From the NCBI GenBank assembly GCA_963681975.1, contig OY820613.1, positions 248,001 through 312,000 of the forward strand: a DNA stretch of 64,000 nucleotides, written 5' to 3'. Position numbers and translations under genes: made by a program. This DNA comes from JANELJ01 sp024511395. GTDB lineage: Bacteria > Pseudomonadota > Gammaproteobacteria > GRL18. Shown here piece after piece: positions 16,842-26,386 of the stretch. Within the stretch, counting starts at the first letter, position 1. Each line of letters opens with the position of its first letter. Under the pieces are notes generated by a model. It had not been told where the DNA came from. It worked only from the letters and a program-made list of their open reading frames with translations, and ran no database searches.

Positions 16842-16944
16842 GAGATTTTAAAATAATCAGACCTTTACATTAATGTTCTGACCCAGATTATCAGGTAGTT
16901 GTGGAATTGACTCAATCAATTGCATGGCAGACTGGGCCTAAATA

Positions 16945-18442
16945 GTTCAACCTGAATAATACCGTTTTAAGCCTGACATCAAGCCAGGTTTAAAGCAGCT
17001 GATTGCCCCGGTTTGATAAAAGACCCCATCAAACCGGAAATAATTTTGAGCCACAAAAGCCGGAGCTTATTGAGGATCTTTCTTAAGTTATGTCCAGCGG
17101 CTACCATAACCACATTAATGGCATCACCGACTGCACCTTTGAGGTAGCAGCGGTCTAAACGGCCATCGTTTTTCATATGACCAATTTCAGGCTCAATCGC
17201 ACTGCGCCGTTTTAATGCCTTTTTAATACTTCGGGTAACGCCTCGCTTCTGACCTGAGATAAAAACTTTAGTGTCTTTTACTTCATGTCCACGATAACCC
17301 CGGTCAACAAAGCAGTGTTCCGGTTGTACGGCTGTAAACTGTTTTATCTGTTCCAGTTGTGGCAGCAAGGTATGTCCATCATAAGGATTGCCCGGACAAC
17401 TTTGAGCACCAATAACAAAGCCTTCCTTGTTAGTTACCGCGATACTGGTTTTAACTCCAAATTCATAAGGCTTATGAGCTTTGCCTTTACTGATACACTC
17501 GACTTCCGGTGCATGTAAACTGTAAAGCTTGTTTTTACTGTGCTGCTCCTGCTCAATCAGTTTCTGAGCCTGTTTTAGAGCTACTTCAAACAGAGACTGA
17601 ATATCAACAGAATAGTTGGGCAGTTGTCGTTCAATATCCCGTTTAACACGACCTAAACGGGATTTCAGTTTATTATTCATTTTCTTCATGCGTTTAAACT
17701 GTTTTGCATGTGCATAACGACTGGCCATTAGTATATATTACGGCCCAACCCGATTATAGTTCTGGCGCAGTTTAATACCGTGCTCTTTGGACAGTTTAAC
17801 CAGGTTTTCTCTGGCTTTGTTCAGGAGCTTTGAATCGGTTGGAAAAGCGATGTTCTTTTCCTGTACGGTAGTATCTACCGTGACTTTCTTTAAACTGCCG
17901 GGCTTTATGGTTTTACTCTTTAGTCCGGCTTTAATGGTTTCAATCAGTAATTTTTCACTGCCTGATTTACCCAGCCGGTTACGCCATTTGGTCATGGTCA
18001 CAGGGTGTATGGGCATTTTATGCTGAAAGTATTCTTCACCACAGAAATACTGCCAGTACGGATTTTCTGTCCAGCCTTTTACTACCTGTTCATCCGATAA
18101 ATCATGCAGGTGTTTCAGGTAATGCAATCCTGCAATCAATCGAGTGCGTATGGCAGGAGCACCTTTAGTGGATACAAACAGAGCGCCCCATTCTTTATCA
18201 GGACTTTCCCAATCTATGTGTTTTGATAACTTAATCAACTCATGGTTTATGTCCAGCATGTTTTCAAGGCGCATCCTGAACAGGTCTTCCTGAGGTATTT
18301 TTGGCTGTTTCTCTGGCTTCATTCTGGTCTGGAAATTTGCAAGGTAATAAGGCTTATTTTACCAAAAACCTGCAAATTTAACACCCATAATCAAGAAATA
18401 TTTCTTTATAAATCAATGCACTATGTTTTATTCAGGGCAGAC
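16945..18442 (-). mobile_element. IS5-type element, copy 3 (1498 bp core)
   Basis: Full length, first of two abutting direct copies. It is separated from copy 4 only by TAAATA (18443-18448), or by AA if the outer TA pairs belong to the elements. Confidence 0.9.
16979..18322 (-). pseudogene. IS5-type transposase with a nonsense codon
   Basis: Identical in layout to the intact copies, but the Gln in NRVGPQYVLMAS is TAA (about 17735-17737; CAA in other copies). This leaves N-terminal 194 aa and C-terminal 249 aa pieces. A single C-to-T change inactivates it. Confidence 0.9.
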
Positions 18443-18448
18443 TAAATA

Positions 18449-19946
18449 GTTCAACCTGAATAATACCGTTTTAAGCCTGACCTCAAGCCAGGTTTAAAGC
18501 AGCAGATTGCTCCGGTTTGATAAAACACCCCATCAAACCGGAAATAATTTTGAGCCACAAAAGCCGGAGCTTATTGAGGATCTTTCTTAAGTTATGACCA
18601 GCGGCTACCATAACCACATTAATGGCATCACCGACTGCACCTTTCAGATAGCAGCGGTCTAAACGGCCATCGTTTTTCATATGACCAATTTCAGGCTCAA
18701 TCGCACTGCGCCGTTTTAATGCCTTTTTAATACTTCGGGTAACGCCTCGTTTCTGACCTGAGATAAAAACTTTCGTGTCTTTTACTTCATGTCCACGATA
18801 ACCCCGGTCAACAAAGCACTGTTCCGGTTGTACTGCTGTAAACTGTTTTATCTGCTCCAGTTGTGGTAACAAGGTATGTCCATCATAAGGATTTCCTGGA
18901 CAACTTTGAGCCCCAATAACAAAGCCTTCCTTGTTGGTCACAGCGATACTGGCTTTAACCCCAAATTCATAAGGCTTATGAGCTTTGCCTTTACTGACAC
19001 ACTCGACTTCCGGGGCGTGTAAACTGTAAAGCTTGTTCTTACTGTGCTGCTCCTGCTCTATCAGTTTCTGTGCCTGTTCCAGAACCACTTCAAACAGTGA
19101 CTGAATATCAACAGAATAATTGGGCAGTTGTCGTTCAATATCCCTTTTAACGCGACCTAAACGGGATTTCAGTTTATTATTCATTTTCTTCATGCGTTTA
19201 AACTGTTTTGCATGAGCATAACGACTGGCCATTAATACATATTGAGGTCCAATCCGATTATAATTCTGGCGCAGTTTAATACCGTGCTCTTTGGACAGTT
19301 TAACCAGGTTTTCTCTGGCTTTGTTCAGGAGCTTTGAATCGGTTGGAAAAGCGATGTTCTTTTCCTGTACGGTAGTATCTACCGTGACTTTCTTTAAACT
19401 GCCGGGCTTTATGGTTTTACTCTTTAGTCCGGCCTTAATGGTTTCAATCAGTAATTTTTCACTGCCTGACTTACCCAGCCGGTTACGCCATTTGGTCATG
19501 GTCGTAGGGTGTATAGGCATTTTATGCTGAAAGTATTCTTCACCACAGAAATACTGCCAGTACGGATTTTCTGTCCAGCCTTTTACTACCTGTTCATCCG
19601 ATAAATCATGCAGGTGTTTCAGGTAATGCAATCCTGCAATCAATCGAGTGCGTATGGCAGGAGCACCTTTAGTGGATACAAACAGAGCGCCCCATTCTTT
19701 ATCAGGACTTTCCCAATCTATGTGTTTTGATAACTTAATCAACTCATGGTTTATGTCCAGCATGTTTTCAAGGCGCATCCTGAACAGGTCTTCCTGAGGT
19801 ATTTTTGGCTGTTTCTCTGGCTTCATTCTGGTCTGGAAATTTGCAAGGTAATAAGGCTTATTTTACCAAAAACCTGCAAATTTAACACCCATAATCAAGC
19901 AATATTTCTTTATAAATCAATGCTATATGTTTTATTCAGGGTGGAC
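18449..19946 (-). mobile_element. IS5-type element, copy 4 (1498 bp core)
   Basis: Second of the direct pair. Its far end (GTGGAC at 19946) abuts the middle of an IS982 fragment (GAAATACTGG). Confidence 0.9.
18483..19826 (-). CDS. IS5-type transposase, intact (447 aa)
   Basis: Same architecture and DDE residues as the copy at 3825. It shares the variants FEVVLEQAQ and ECVSKGKAH with the tandem copies at 50691 and 52195, marking a sub-lineage. Confidence 0.92.
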   Translation of the reverse strand: MKPEKQPKIPQEDLFRMRLENMLDINHELIKLSKHIDWESPDKEWGALFVSTKGAPAIRTRLIAGLHYLKHLHDLSDEQVVKGWTENPYWQYFCGEEYFQHKMPIHPTTMTKWRNRLGKSGSEKLLIETIKAGLKSKTIKPGSLKKVTVDTTVQEKNIAFPTDSKLLNKARENLVKLSKEHGIKLRQNYNRIGPQYVLMASRYAHAKQFKRMKKMNNKLKSRLGRVKRDIERQLPNYSVDIQSLFEVVLEQAQKLIEQEQHSKNKLYSLHAPEVECVSKGKAHKPYEFGVKASIAVTNKEGFVIGAQSCPGNPYDGHTLLPQLEQIKQFTAVQPEQCFVDRGYRGHEVKDTKVFISGQKRGVTRSIKKALKRRSAIEPEIGHMKNDGRLDRCYLKGAVGDAINVVMVAAGHNLRKILNKLRLLWLKIISGLMGCFIKPEQSAALNLA

Positions 19947-20386
19947 GAAATACTGGCCACTAAATTGACGGCCGGTAATGTAGATGACAGAAAACCGGTT
20001 CCTGAAATGGCCAAAGACTTATATGGAAAGCTTTATGGTGACAAAGGCTATGTCTCCAGTCTTTTAAGTGATGAACTGTTTGAACAGGATGTCGGGCTTA
20101 TTACCAATGTCAGACGAAACATGAAACCACGTGCCATTGCATTGTGGGATAAGATTATGCTGAAAAAACGTTTTATAATTGAAACGGTTAATGAGCAGCT
20201 AAAAAATATTACACAGATTGAACATTCACGTCATAGAAGCGTAAGTGCTTTTATGTTGAACCTTATTGGTTCTCTGATTGCCTATTGTCATAAAAAAGAC
20301 AAGCCGACAATCAGAATAGATGAGAGTGATATGAAAACTCTCTGTATTTAGGTAAATGACTGGGTTCTTATCCAGATCTCAGGTTA
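19947..20386 (+). mobile_element. IS982-type fragment (3' 440 bp)
   Basis: Starts at the codons for EILATKLTAGNVDDRKPVPE and runs through the second Asp (GDKGYVSS), the Glu (IIETVNEQLK) and the element end CAGATCTCAGGTTA. The 5' 580 bp are absent. An in-frame reading through the adjacent IS5 end is chimeric and not a gene. Confidence 0.88.
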
Positions 20387-20595
20387 ATCAACTCATGGTT
20401 TATGTCCAGCATGTTTTCAAGGCGCATCCTGAACAGGTCTTCCTGAGGTATTTTTGGCTGTTTCTTTGGCTTCATTTTGGTCTGGAAATTTGCAAGGTAA
20501 TAAGGCTTATTTTACCAAAAACTTGCAAATTTAACACCCACAATCAAGCAATATTTCCTTATAAATCAATGTGCTATGATTTATTCAGGTCGGAC
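20387..20595 (-). mobile_element. IS5-type fragment (left end and first codons)
   Basis: Contains about 30 codons (MKPKKQPK...LDINHELI), the leader hairpin and the terminal GTCGGAC, followed by TAAATA. It is probably the surviving far end of the first IS5 that entered the YjfB-like gene. Confidence 0.85.
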
Positions 20596-20816
20596 TAAAT
20601 ATCCATTGATTTTTTCAATACACTGATCCCTACCGGATCATTCTGGCAGACATTGCTTGCAATGGCTGCTGTTTGAACGCCGGATATGTCTATTGTCAGT
20701 CCTTCTTAATAAAATTAGTTAATGATGTCAATTTAATTGTTGTAAAGCTTTAGCGTCTGCACTTATAAATACTTTAGTTTAAATCTTAAGCTTTTTTATA
20801 ATTTAGCTAAAATCTA

Positions 20817-21039
20817 CAGGGCGGGAGCATACTTTTAATAATTCTCATTTAGACGTAAATACCGTATCCATTGACCACACTCCTTGCTGAAGACGCCGAG
20901 AATCCATCCATAGAGGCTTTTCGGCAGCATCTCTGCTGCCGAAACTTCATCAAGAAGCATGGTCAATGGATACTCAGTGTCTATAAATATAATATTTTAC
21001 ATATTGAACATATTTTAATCAAAGTATGATCCGGCCCTG
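20817..21039. mobile_element. MITE copy A (223 bp), ISAs1-type ends
   Basis: Terminal inverted repeats CAGGGCGGGAGCATACTTT (left) and CAGGGCCGGATCATACTTT (right, reverse complement) equal the ends of the ISAs1-type elements at 32508 and 38240. A perfect 10-bp duplication CTAAAATCTA flanks it (20807-20816, 21040-21049). It has no coding capacity. Confidence 0.88.
20864..20973. repeat. 110-nt Y-shaped palindromic core (in MITE A)
   Basis: Outer arms GTATCCATTGACC and GGTCAATGGATAC pair perfectly (13 bp). Next inside, CTTGCTGAAG pairs with CTTCATCAAG with one mismatch. The inner hairpin is TTCGGCAGC/GCTGCCGAA (9 bp), beside a conserved GAATCCATCCAT block. Confidence 0.8.
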
Positions 21040-21127
21040 CTAAAATCTATAAGATATTGTATATATTATAAGCAATATATAAGCTTAACCGCTTGATTAA
21101 ATACACCTTGTTTCATACTCTTAAAGT

Positions 21128-21699
21128 ATGATCTCCTTTCGTAATAAACTGGTTCTTGCATTTATCAGCTTTAGTATTCTGTTGATCAGTGTATCTTTGA
21201 TCCTGGTTTTTAAAATGCAGGATATTTCCTTAAAAGAAAACAGCATTGAAAAAGCAGAACAGAGCTTTCAGACTTTTGAAAATAAGATTCAGAATTATCT
21301 TTGGGGTTCGGAATATACCCTGACGGCAATAGAACAGTCTTATTTTTCCAGATGTATCTCAAGGATCCTGTAGCTTATAAACAGGAACTTTATCCGTTTC
21401 TTTATTCCCTAGCCATGGTATCTGAAAAAAATATGCAAATCCGTTTTATTAATAAGGAGGGCAGGGAACAGTTACGACTGGAACGTAATGGCGATAAGAA
21501 TGAGATTAAATTTATATCAGAAAATCAGCTACAGGATAAAAAACATCGTTATTATTTTATTGAAACTATGAGAATGGATGAAAACCTGTATTTTTCTAAA
21601 ATTGATCTCAATATTGAACATGGAGAAATAGAACAGCTGCTCAATCCCGTTATTCGTATTGCTAAAAAGGTTTTTTTTGATAATGAAGCTAAAGTTTAG
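21128..21699 (+). pseudogene. N-terminal sensor part of a membrane signalling protein, frameshifted and truncated
   Basis: Starts MISFRNKLVLAFISFSILLI, a transmembrane segment at about 8-28, followed by an extracytoplasmic Cache-like sensor (NMQIRFINKEGREQLRLERN, RYYFIETMRMDENLYFSKID, LNIEHGEIEQLLNPVIRIAK). This arrangement is typical of diguanylate cyclases and histidine kinases. A 1-base indel in the T run near 21345-21351 breaks the frame between EQSYF and QMYLKDP. The output half is missing, cut at 21689 by an IS701-like end fragment that supplies the stop. Confidence 0.65.
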
Positions 21700-21834
21700 A
21701 GTTTCAGATCCCCCAAAAAGGAGAATCATTTAAAATTTATTGATTACCTCAGTTAACCGATAGTCCGTAACAGGAAAAAAATGTAAAAAAAAGCAAAAAA
21801 CAGTTGACAAAAATTCGGCAGCATTGCGGCCGCT
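21689..21834 (+). mobile_element. IS701-like left-end fragment
   Basis: Matches the first ~290 bases of the IS701-like copy at 35997 (CTAAAGTTTAGAGTTTCAG..., GAGAATCATTTAAAATTT) but lacks the palindromic core, deleted between two AACAGG repeats. It ends in GCATTGCGGCC at the junction with a palindrome. Confidence 0.8.
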
Positions 21835-22057
21835 TCTTATGCATATTCTGGCCGATCATGAACACTGATTCTGATTTATCGTGAACACTGTTTCTGAACC
21901 ATCATGAACACCCATTCTGTTCTATCGTGAACGCCGATTCTGATCTCATCGTGAACACTTTTACTGTTTTTCCAGAATCAGTGTTCACGATGGTTCAGAA
22001 TCCTTTCCCACACATTGATATTCAATAACTGCTAACCTCCCTGATTTTTATTGGGGC

Positions 22058-23614
22058 ATGGTTATGCCAACAAAGAGACTATCAATGCGACAATTACGAA
22101 CAATATTAAGACTCAGACTGCAAGCCAAACTCAGCCTGCGCCAGATAAAAACCAGCCTGCGATTAAGCCTGGGTGCCGTACAAAAAATCTGCAGTAAAGC
22201 AGAGGCTCTTGATCTGGACTGGCCCGCCATTGAACAACTGGACGATCAACAACTGGCCAGTCGGTTTTACCCCCAGGCCGATACCCGGGTTTCCAGCGCA
22301 TTCCAGCTCCCTGACTGGTCAGAGGTCTATCGGGAACTCAAACGCAAAGGAATGACCAGGCTCCTGCTTTGGGAAGAATACACACAACAATACCCAAACC
22401 GCTGTTACAGCTATCCACAGTACTGCATGCTGTACCAGCAATGGCAAAAGAAACAGAAACGCTTCATGCGTCAGCATCATAAGGCGGGAGAAAAACTCTT
22501 TGTTGATTATGCCGGTCAAACCGTTCCTGTTGTTCAGCAGGACACTGGTGAAATTCAGTTTGCCCGGATTTTTGTTGCCGTATTAGGTGCTTCCAATTAC
22601 ACCTATGCAGAAGCTACCTGGAGCCAGCGCCTGCCGGACTGGATCGGCAGTCATGTAAGAACCTTTGAATTTATAAAAGGGGTTCCCGTACTGTTAATTC
22701 CTGATAATCTTAAAAGCAGTACCACCCGGGCCTGTCGGTACGATCCGGATATTAATATGTCTTACCAGCAGATGGCGGCTCATTATGGTACAGCCTTCGT
22801 TCCTGCCAGACCCCGAAAGCCTCAGGATAAAGCCAAAGCTGAAGTGGGTGTGCAGATTATAGAACGCTGGATCCTGGCTCGTTTACGTCATCAAACGTTC
22901 TTCTCACTGACAGAGCTCAATCAGCAGATCCATGGCCTGCTTGAAGAGGTCAACAACAAACCCTTTAAGCAGCTTAAAGGCACCCGGCAACAGTGGTTTG
23001 ACTTGCTGGATAAACCGGCACTGCTGCCACTGCCCAAACAGGCGTTTGAGTTTACTGAAATCAAAACCGTCAAAGTCAATGTGGATTACCATATTCAGTT
23101 TGACGGACACCTGTATTCAGTACCTCATCATCTGGTGGGTGAAAAACCGGAAGTGCATGCCAAAGCATTCTTAATAGAGATGTACTTTCATAACCGGTGC
23201 ATCTGTCAGCATGCCAGACAATACCATTCTGGTACCACCACCGTACCGGCCCATATGCCAGAGCGCCATAAGAAACACCATCAATGGACACCAGGGCGAT
23301 TAATGAACTGGGCTAAGGATATTGGTGATGAAGTGCTTATCCGGGTTAAAAGCCAGTTGAAACAAAAGCAGCATGAAGAGCAGGCTTACCGGGTTTGCCC
23401 GGGCTTACTCAATCTGTCCCGACAATATCCTAATGAGCGTTTAAATAAGGCCTGCCAGATTGCCAATCATAAAAATCTCAACCGGCTGAAGCACATTAAG
23501 TCTATATTGCTCAGCAATCAGGATAAGTTACAGCCTGACTTCTTTGAACAGAAAGAACCTTCTTCATTACCACAGTCTCATGAGAACATTCGTGGCCCCA
23601 AAAGCTATCACTAA
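22058..23614 (+). CDS. istA: IstA-type transposase of the IS21 family (518 aa)
   Basis: DDE integrase-core transposase. The N-terminal helix-turn-helix (MRQLRTILRLRLQAKLSLRQ) is followed by the rve domain: first Asp in EKLFVDYAGQTVPVV, second Asp in LLIPDNLKSSTTRA, and Glu in PQDKAKAEVGVQIIERWILA. The C-terminal part has FDGHLYSVPHHLVGEKPEV and a basic tail. An in-frame ATG two codons downstream (22064) is an alternative start. The gap to istB is 15 bases, consistent with coupled translation. Confidence 0.92.
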   Translation: MVMPTKRLSMRQLRTILRLRLQAKLSLRQIKTSLRLSLGAVQKICSKAEALDLDWPAIEQLDDQQLASRFYPQADTRVSSAFQLPDWSEVYRELKRKGMTRLLLWEEYTQQYPNRCYSYPQYCMLYQQWQKKQKRFMRQHHKAGEKLFVDYAGQTVPVVQQDTGEIQFARIFVAVLGASNYTYAEATWSQRLPDWIGSHVRTFEFIKGVPVLLIPDNLKSSTTRACRYDPDINMSYQQMAAHYGTAFVPARPRKPQDKAKAEVGVQIIERWILARLRHQTFFSLTELNQQIHGLLEEVNNKPFKQLKGTRQQWFDLLDKPALLPLPKQAFEFTEIKTVKVNVDYHIQFDGHLYSVPHHLVGEKPEVHAKAFLIEMYFHNRCICQHARQYHSGTTTVPAHMPERHKKHHQWTPGRLMNWAKDIGDEVLIRVKSQLKQKQHEEQAYRVCPGLLNLSRQYPNERLNKACQIANHKNLNRLKHIKSILLSNQDKLQPDFFEQKEPSSLPQSHENIRGPKSYH

Positions 23615-23629
23615 CCAGGGAGTATCAGC

Positions 23630-24385
23630 ATGTTAGAACAAACCATTACCCAACTTCGACAATTAAAACTCACCGGCATGGCCGATGCCCTGCTTAGCCA
23701 GATTGAGCAGCCGGGCACCTATGAAGGCCTGTCCTTTGAGCAGCGAATACAATTACTGGCCGACAGTGAAGCCCGGGAAAGAGAGCAGAGAAAGCAAAAG
23801 CGGCTGATTAAAGCCGCCCGCTTTAAACTGGCTGCACATGCCCAGGATATTGATTATCTGCATCCCGGAGGTTTACAGCAATCTGTCATGGCTTCACTTC
23901 TGCAATGTGACTGGTTAAACAAAGCTCAGAACATTCTGATCACTGGCCCCTGTGGCAGTGGTAAAACCTTTATTGCCTGTGCACCGGGGCATACGGCGTG
24001 TATGAAAGGTCATAGTGTTAAATATTACCGGTTGTCCCGGTTATTAATGATGCTTACCCGGAGCAAAGCAGACGGTACTTACCTCAAAACACTTCAGTCT
24101 CTGGCCAAAACAGAGCTGCTGATCATTGATGACTGGGGACTGGAACTGTTAAAAGCGGTACAGCGCAATGACTTAATGGAATTGATGGATGATCGCCATG
24201 GACATGCATCAACCATTATGCTCAGTCAGTTACCCACTGATCAGTGGCATCAGTCTATCGGTGACAATACGATTGCCGATGCCATTTTAGATCGGCTTAT
24301 GCACAATGCCCACCGACTTAAATTAAAAGGTGAATCGATGCGAAAAACACGCTCATCATTGACGGATGGTGAACACTTAGGGTAA
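23630..24385 (+). CDS. istB: IstB-type ATPase helper of IS21 (251 aa)
   Basis: AAA+ ATPase that assists IstA in target capture. Walker A ITGPCGSGKTF (near residues 104-114), Walker B ELLIIDDWGLE, and the sensor region STIMLSQLPTDQWHQ are all present. The N-terminal LKLTGMADALLSQ is the usual IstB start. Normal length. Confidence 0.93.
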   Translation: MLEQTITQLRQLKLTGMADALLSQIEQPGTYEGLSFEQRIQLLADSEAREREQRKQKRLIKAARFKLAAHAQDIDYLHPGGLQQSVMASLLQCDWLNKAQNILITGPCGSGKTFIACAPGHTACMKGHSVKYYRLSRLLMMLTRSKADGTYLKTLQSLAKTELLIIDDWGLELLKAVQRNDLMELMDDRHGHASTIMLSQLPTDQWHQSIGDNTIADAILDRLMHNAHRLKLKGESMRKTRSSLTDGEHLG

Positions 24386-24494
24386 AAAGACTGTACGCCA
24401 ATGTGTGGGCAGGGTTGGGTGTTCACGATAGAACAGAATGGGTGTTCATGATGGATCAGAATTGGTGTTCACCATCAGCAGAATACGCATCTTA

Positions 24495-24830
24495 AAAGAT
24501 CTATCTTTTAAGAAGCGGCCTGCGCCTGATCCAGCAGGTCAACGGCTCGACCATTCCAGAACTGGCGAAAATTAAAACGGGTATTTAATACGGTAGGAGA
24601 TTGTATATTGCCTTTGCGATTGCCCACGCCCAGTGATACCGTTCGTTTATCTGCACCACCATAACTGAAGTTATGACAACTGGCACAGGATAAATTTCTG
24701 TCTCTGGATAATATAGGATCAAAAAAAACTGTTTGCCTATCTGTGCTTTGGCCTCATTATAATCCGGCTTTTGCGGTAAGGGGACTATGGGTTCTTTGGT
24801 ATAAGATAAATGGCCAAGTAAAAAAGTCAG
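24495..24830 (-). pseudogene. N-terminal remnant of a di-haem cytochrome c peroxidase (MauG/CcpA-type)
   Basis: Reverse-strand frames read PDYNEAKAQIGKQFF, DRNLSCASCHNFSYGG (haem CxxCH), ADKRTVSLGVGNRKGN, QSPTVLNTRFNFRQFWNGRA and VDLLDQAQA: the periplasmic peroxidase family pattern ending at the point cut by the IS21 region. A run of 8 T (24721-24728 on the plus strand as A) needs one more base to give FFFDP, so it is also frameshifted. A hydrophobic leader (YLIYTLYLTFLLGHLSYT) suggests a signal peptide. Confidence 0.75.
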
Positions 24831-24910
24831 GTATAAGGTGTATATTAAATATTGTTGTAATTTTAAATGTATACTTAAATTGTAGCATTTATTTTAAACT
24901 TGTAAATTAA

Positions 24911-25260
24911 TCAGGGTTGCACATAAGAGGGGAGTTTAAGGCAGATTAATACCCGCATAGCGGCTTCAAGGATTGTTTTACCCTGCACATTAATGTCCGG
25001 TTCAACCGAGGCTGTCCATTCGCTGAGTTCTTCCTAGCCCCAGTTCAGGTCAATTTTATGTGCTTCAATAAGCGGCCCGCCTTGGGATCAGAAACGCGAA
25101 GGTGCCTATTCACGGGGGTTCATACCGGGACGAGGCACATAGGAGAGTTTATTGTGATTGTCCGGATAAAAAACATCTATTCCAATGGCTTCTGCCACCA
25201 GAATATCCAGCTTTACACCTGAGAGTTCGTTTGCTTTTTCTATAAAGAGTACTTGCCGCT
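24911..25260 (-). pseudogene. DUF2591-like (phage NinX-type) protein, decayed
   Basis: One continuous reverse frame reads KANELSGVKLDILVAEAIG, then stop, APSRF, stop, SQGGPLIEAHKIDLNWG, stop, EELSEWTASV, GKTILEAAMRVLICLKL. The layout (LxGxxLDxxVAxAxG, WxxGGPLIE, I, Wxxxxxx..GxTxLxAAMR) recalls DUF2591 proteins common in phages. Three in-frame stops (TAG, TGA, TAG between 25035 and 25108) and no clear start remain. Confidence 0.45.
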
Positions 25261-25313
25261 TTTTTGACACTGGAAAGAAATATGCAATTAGCAGGCCGTT
25301 TGGGAAAGAAAGT

Positions 25314-25337
25314 GTTCCCACGCGGGAGCGTGGGAAC
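25314..25337. repeat. Perfect 10-bp-arm hairpin
   Basis: GTTCCCACGC, loop GGGA, GCGTGGGAAC. It is an isolated REP-like palindrome upstream of the IS982 copy at 25363. Confidence 0.55.
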
Positions 25338-25362
25338 GAGGACTTGAGGAGAGAGAGATAAC

Positions 25363-26385
25363 TAACCTGAATTCTGGATAAGAACTAAAAAATATTGAAC
25401 TAAATGCCTGTTTCTCGATCAGATCATTTAATGACCAAATCAAATGAATTTGAACAAGGAACAGGCAAGTGACTACTATAGATGAATTGTATTGTAATAT
25501 TGATGATTTCAACCAGTTCTTTTATCCTGAATGGGAAAAAACACTGCTGGAATCCGGTGATAAAAAGAGAAGACGACAAGATGTAATGAGCCCCGGTGAA
25601 CTGATGACTATCCTGATTAACTTTCATCAGTCACATTACAAAGATTTTAAGAGTTATTATTTATGCCATGTGCATCAACATCTTAGGAAAGAGTTTCCAA
25701 ATTTATTGAGCTATAGCCGTTTCCTGTGAGTGATGTCATCGGTACTGGTGCCATTATGCGCTTACTTTACTCATTGCAAAGGAAAGCCCACCGGAATTGC
25801 CTTTGTTGATGCGAGCAGCATTAAAGTATGCCAAAACATTCGCATACCCAGGCATAAAGTCTTTGATGGTGTTGCTCAGCGAGGCAAATCGACCATGGGG
25901 TGGTTCTATGGGTTTAAACTTCACCTGATCATTAATCATAAAGGTGAAATACTGGCCACTAAATTGACGGCCGGTAATGTAGATGACAGAAAACCGGTTC
26001 CTGAAATGGCCAAAGACTTATATGGAAAGCTTTATGGTGACAAAGGCTATGTCTCCAGTCTTTTAAGTGATGAACTGTTTGAACAGGATGTTGAGCTTAT
26101 TACCAATGTCAGACGAAACATGAAACCACGTGCCATTGCATTGTGGGATAAGATTATGCTGAAAAAACGTTTTATAATTGAAACGGTTAATGATCAGCTA
26201 AAAAATATTACACAGATTGAACATTCACGTCATAGAAGCGTAAGTGGTTTTATGTTGAACCTTATTGGTTCTCTGATTGCCTATTGTCATAAAAAAGACA
26301 AACCGACAATCAGAATAGATGAGAGTGATATGAAAACTCTCTGTATTTAGGTAAATGACTGGGTTCTTATCCAGATCTCAGGTTA
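25363..26385 (+). mobile_element. IS982-type element, copy 3 (1023 bp)
   Basis: Ends TAACCTGAATTCTGG and CAGATCTCAGGTTA, flanked by AC on both sides (25361-25362, 26386-26387). It is inserted exactly at the acs stop codon. Confidence 0.92.
25469..26350 (+). pseudogene. IS982-type transposase with in-frame TGA
   Basis: 86 codons, then TGA (25727-25729) where copy 1 has GGA, then an uninterrupted 206-codon frame beginning GTG ATG TCA in the same phase. All three catalytic residues (VDASS, GDKGY, IIETVND) lie in the second part. The same stop occurs in the copies at 29278 and 54988. Confidence 0.85.
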
Positions 26386-26386
26386 A

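Larger units (their letters stand above)
16857..20693 (-). pseudogene. YjfB-like putative motility protein, split by a 3.65 kb IS stack
   Basis: The two host pieces join across the insertions. 20693-20596 (minus) reads DISGVQTAAIASNVCQNDPV, GISVLKKSMDI; 16944-16857 reads AQSAMQLIESIPQLPDNLGQ and ends NINVKV. This is the pattern of the small YjfB_motility family (PF14070; MDISxIA..., VLKKAMDxQxQSAxQLxxAxP). TAAATA flanks both sides of the whole block (16939-16944, 20596-20601). The start codon position, 6 nt after AAGAAGGA, reads ATA rather than ATG, and the rejoined frame would hold a TAG at the junction, so decay may predate insertion. Confidence 0.65.
21840..24489 (+). mobile_element. IS21-type element, complete (2650 bp)
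   Basis: The ends TGCATATTCTG and CAGAATACGCA are flanked by TCTTA (21835-21839, 24490-24494). Multiple internal terminal repeats of the type ATCGTGAACACTGATTCTG lie within ~130 bp of the left end and GTGTTCACGATAGAACAG-like ones at the right, as typical of IS21 transposase binding sites. Carries istA and istB. Confidence 0.92.

Noticed and set aside
19746..20351. A 201-codon frame joining IS5 end sequence to IS982 transposase
   Set aside because: Chimera created by the insertion junction; no start signal and not found elsewhere.
20864..20973. Integron attC site or CRISPR repeat as identity of the ~110-nt palindrome
   Set aside because: No integrase, no cassette-like ORFs between copies, no R/L box pattern, and copies are dispersed inside known IS or MITE borders rather than in an array with spacers.
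21855..21990. Array of GTGAACAC-containing repeats resembling a CRISPR
   Set aside because: They are the multiple terminal repeats of the IS21-type element, irregularly spaced and mirrored at its right end.
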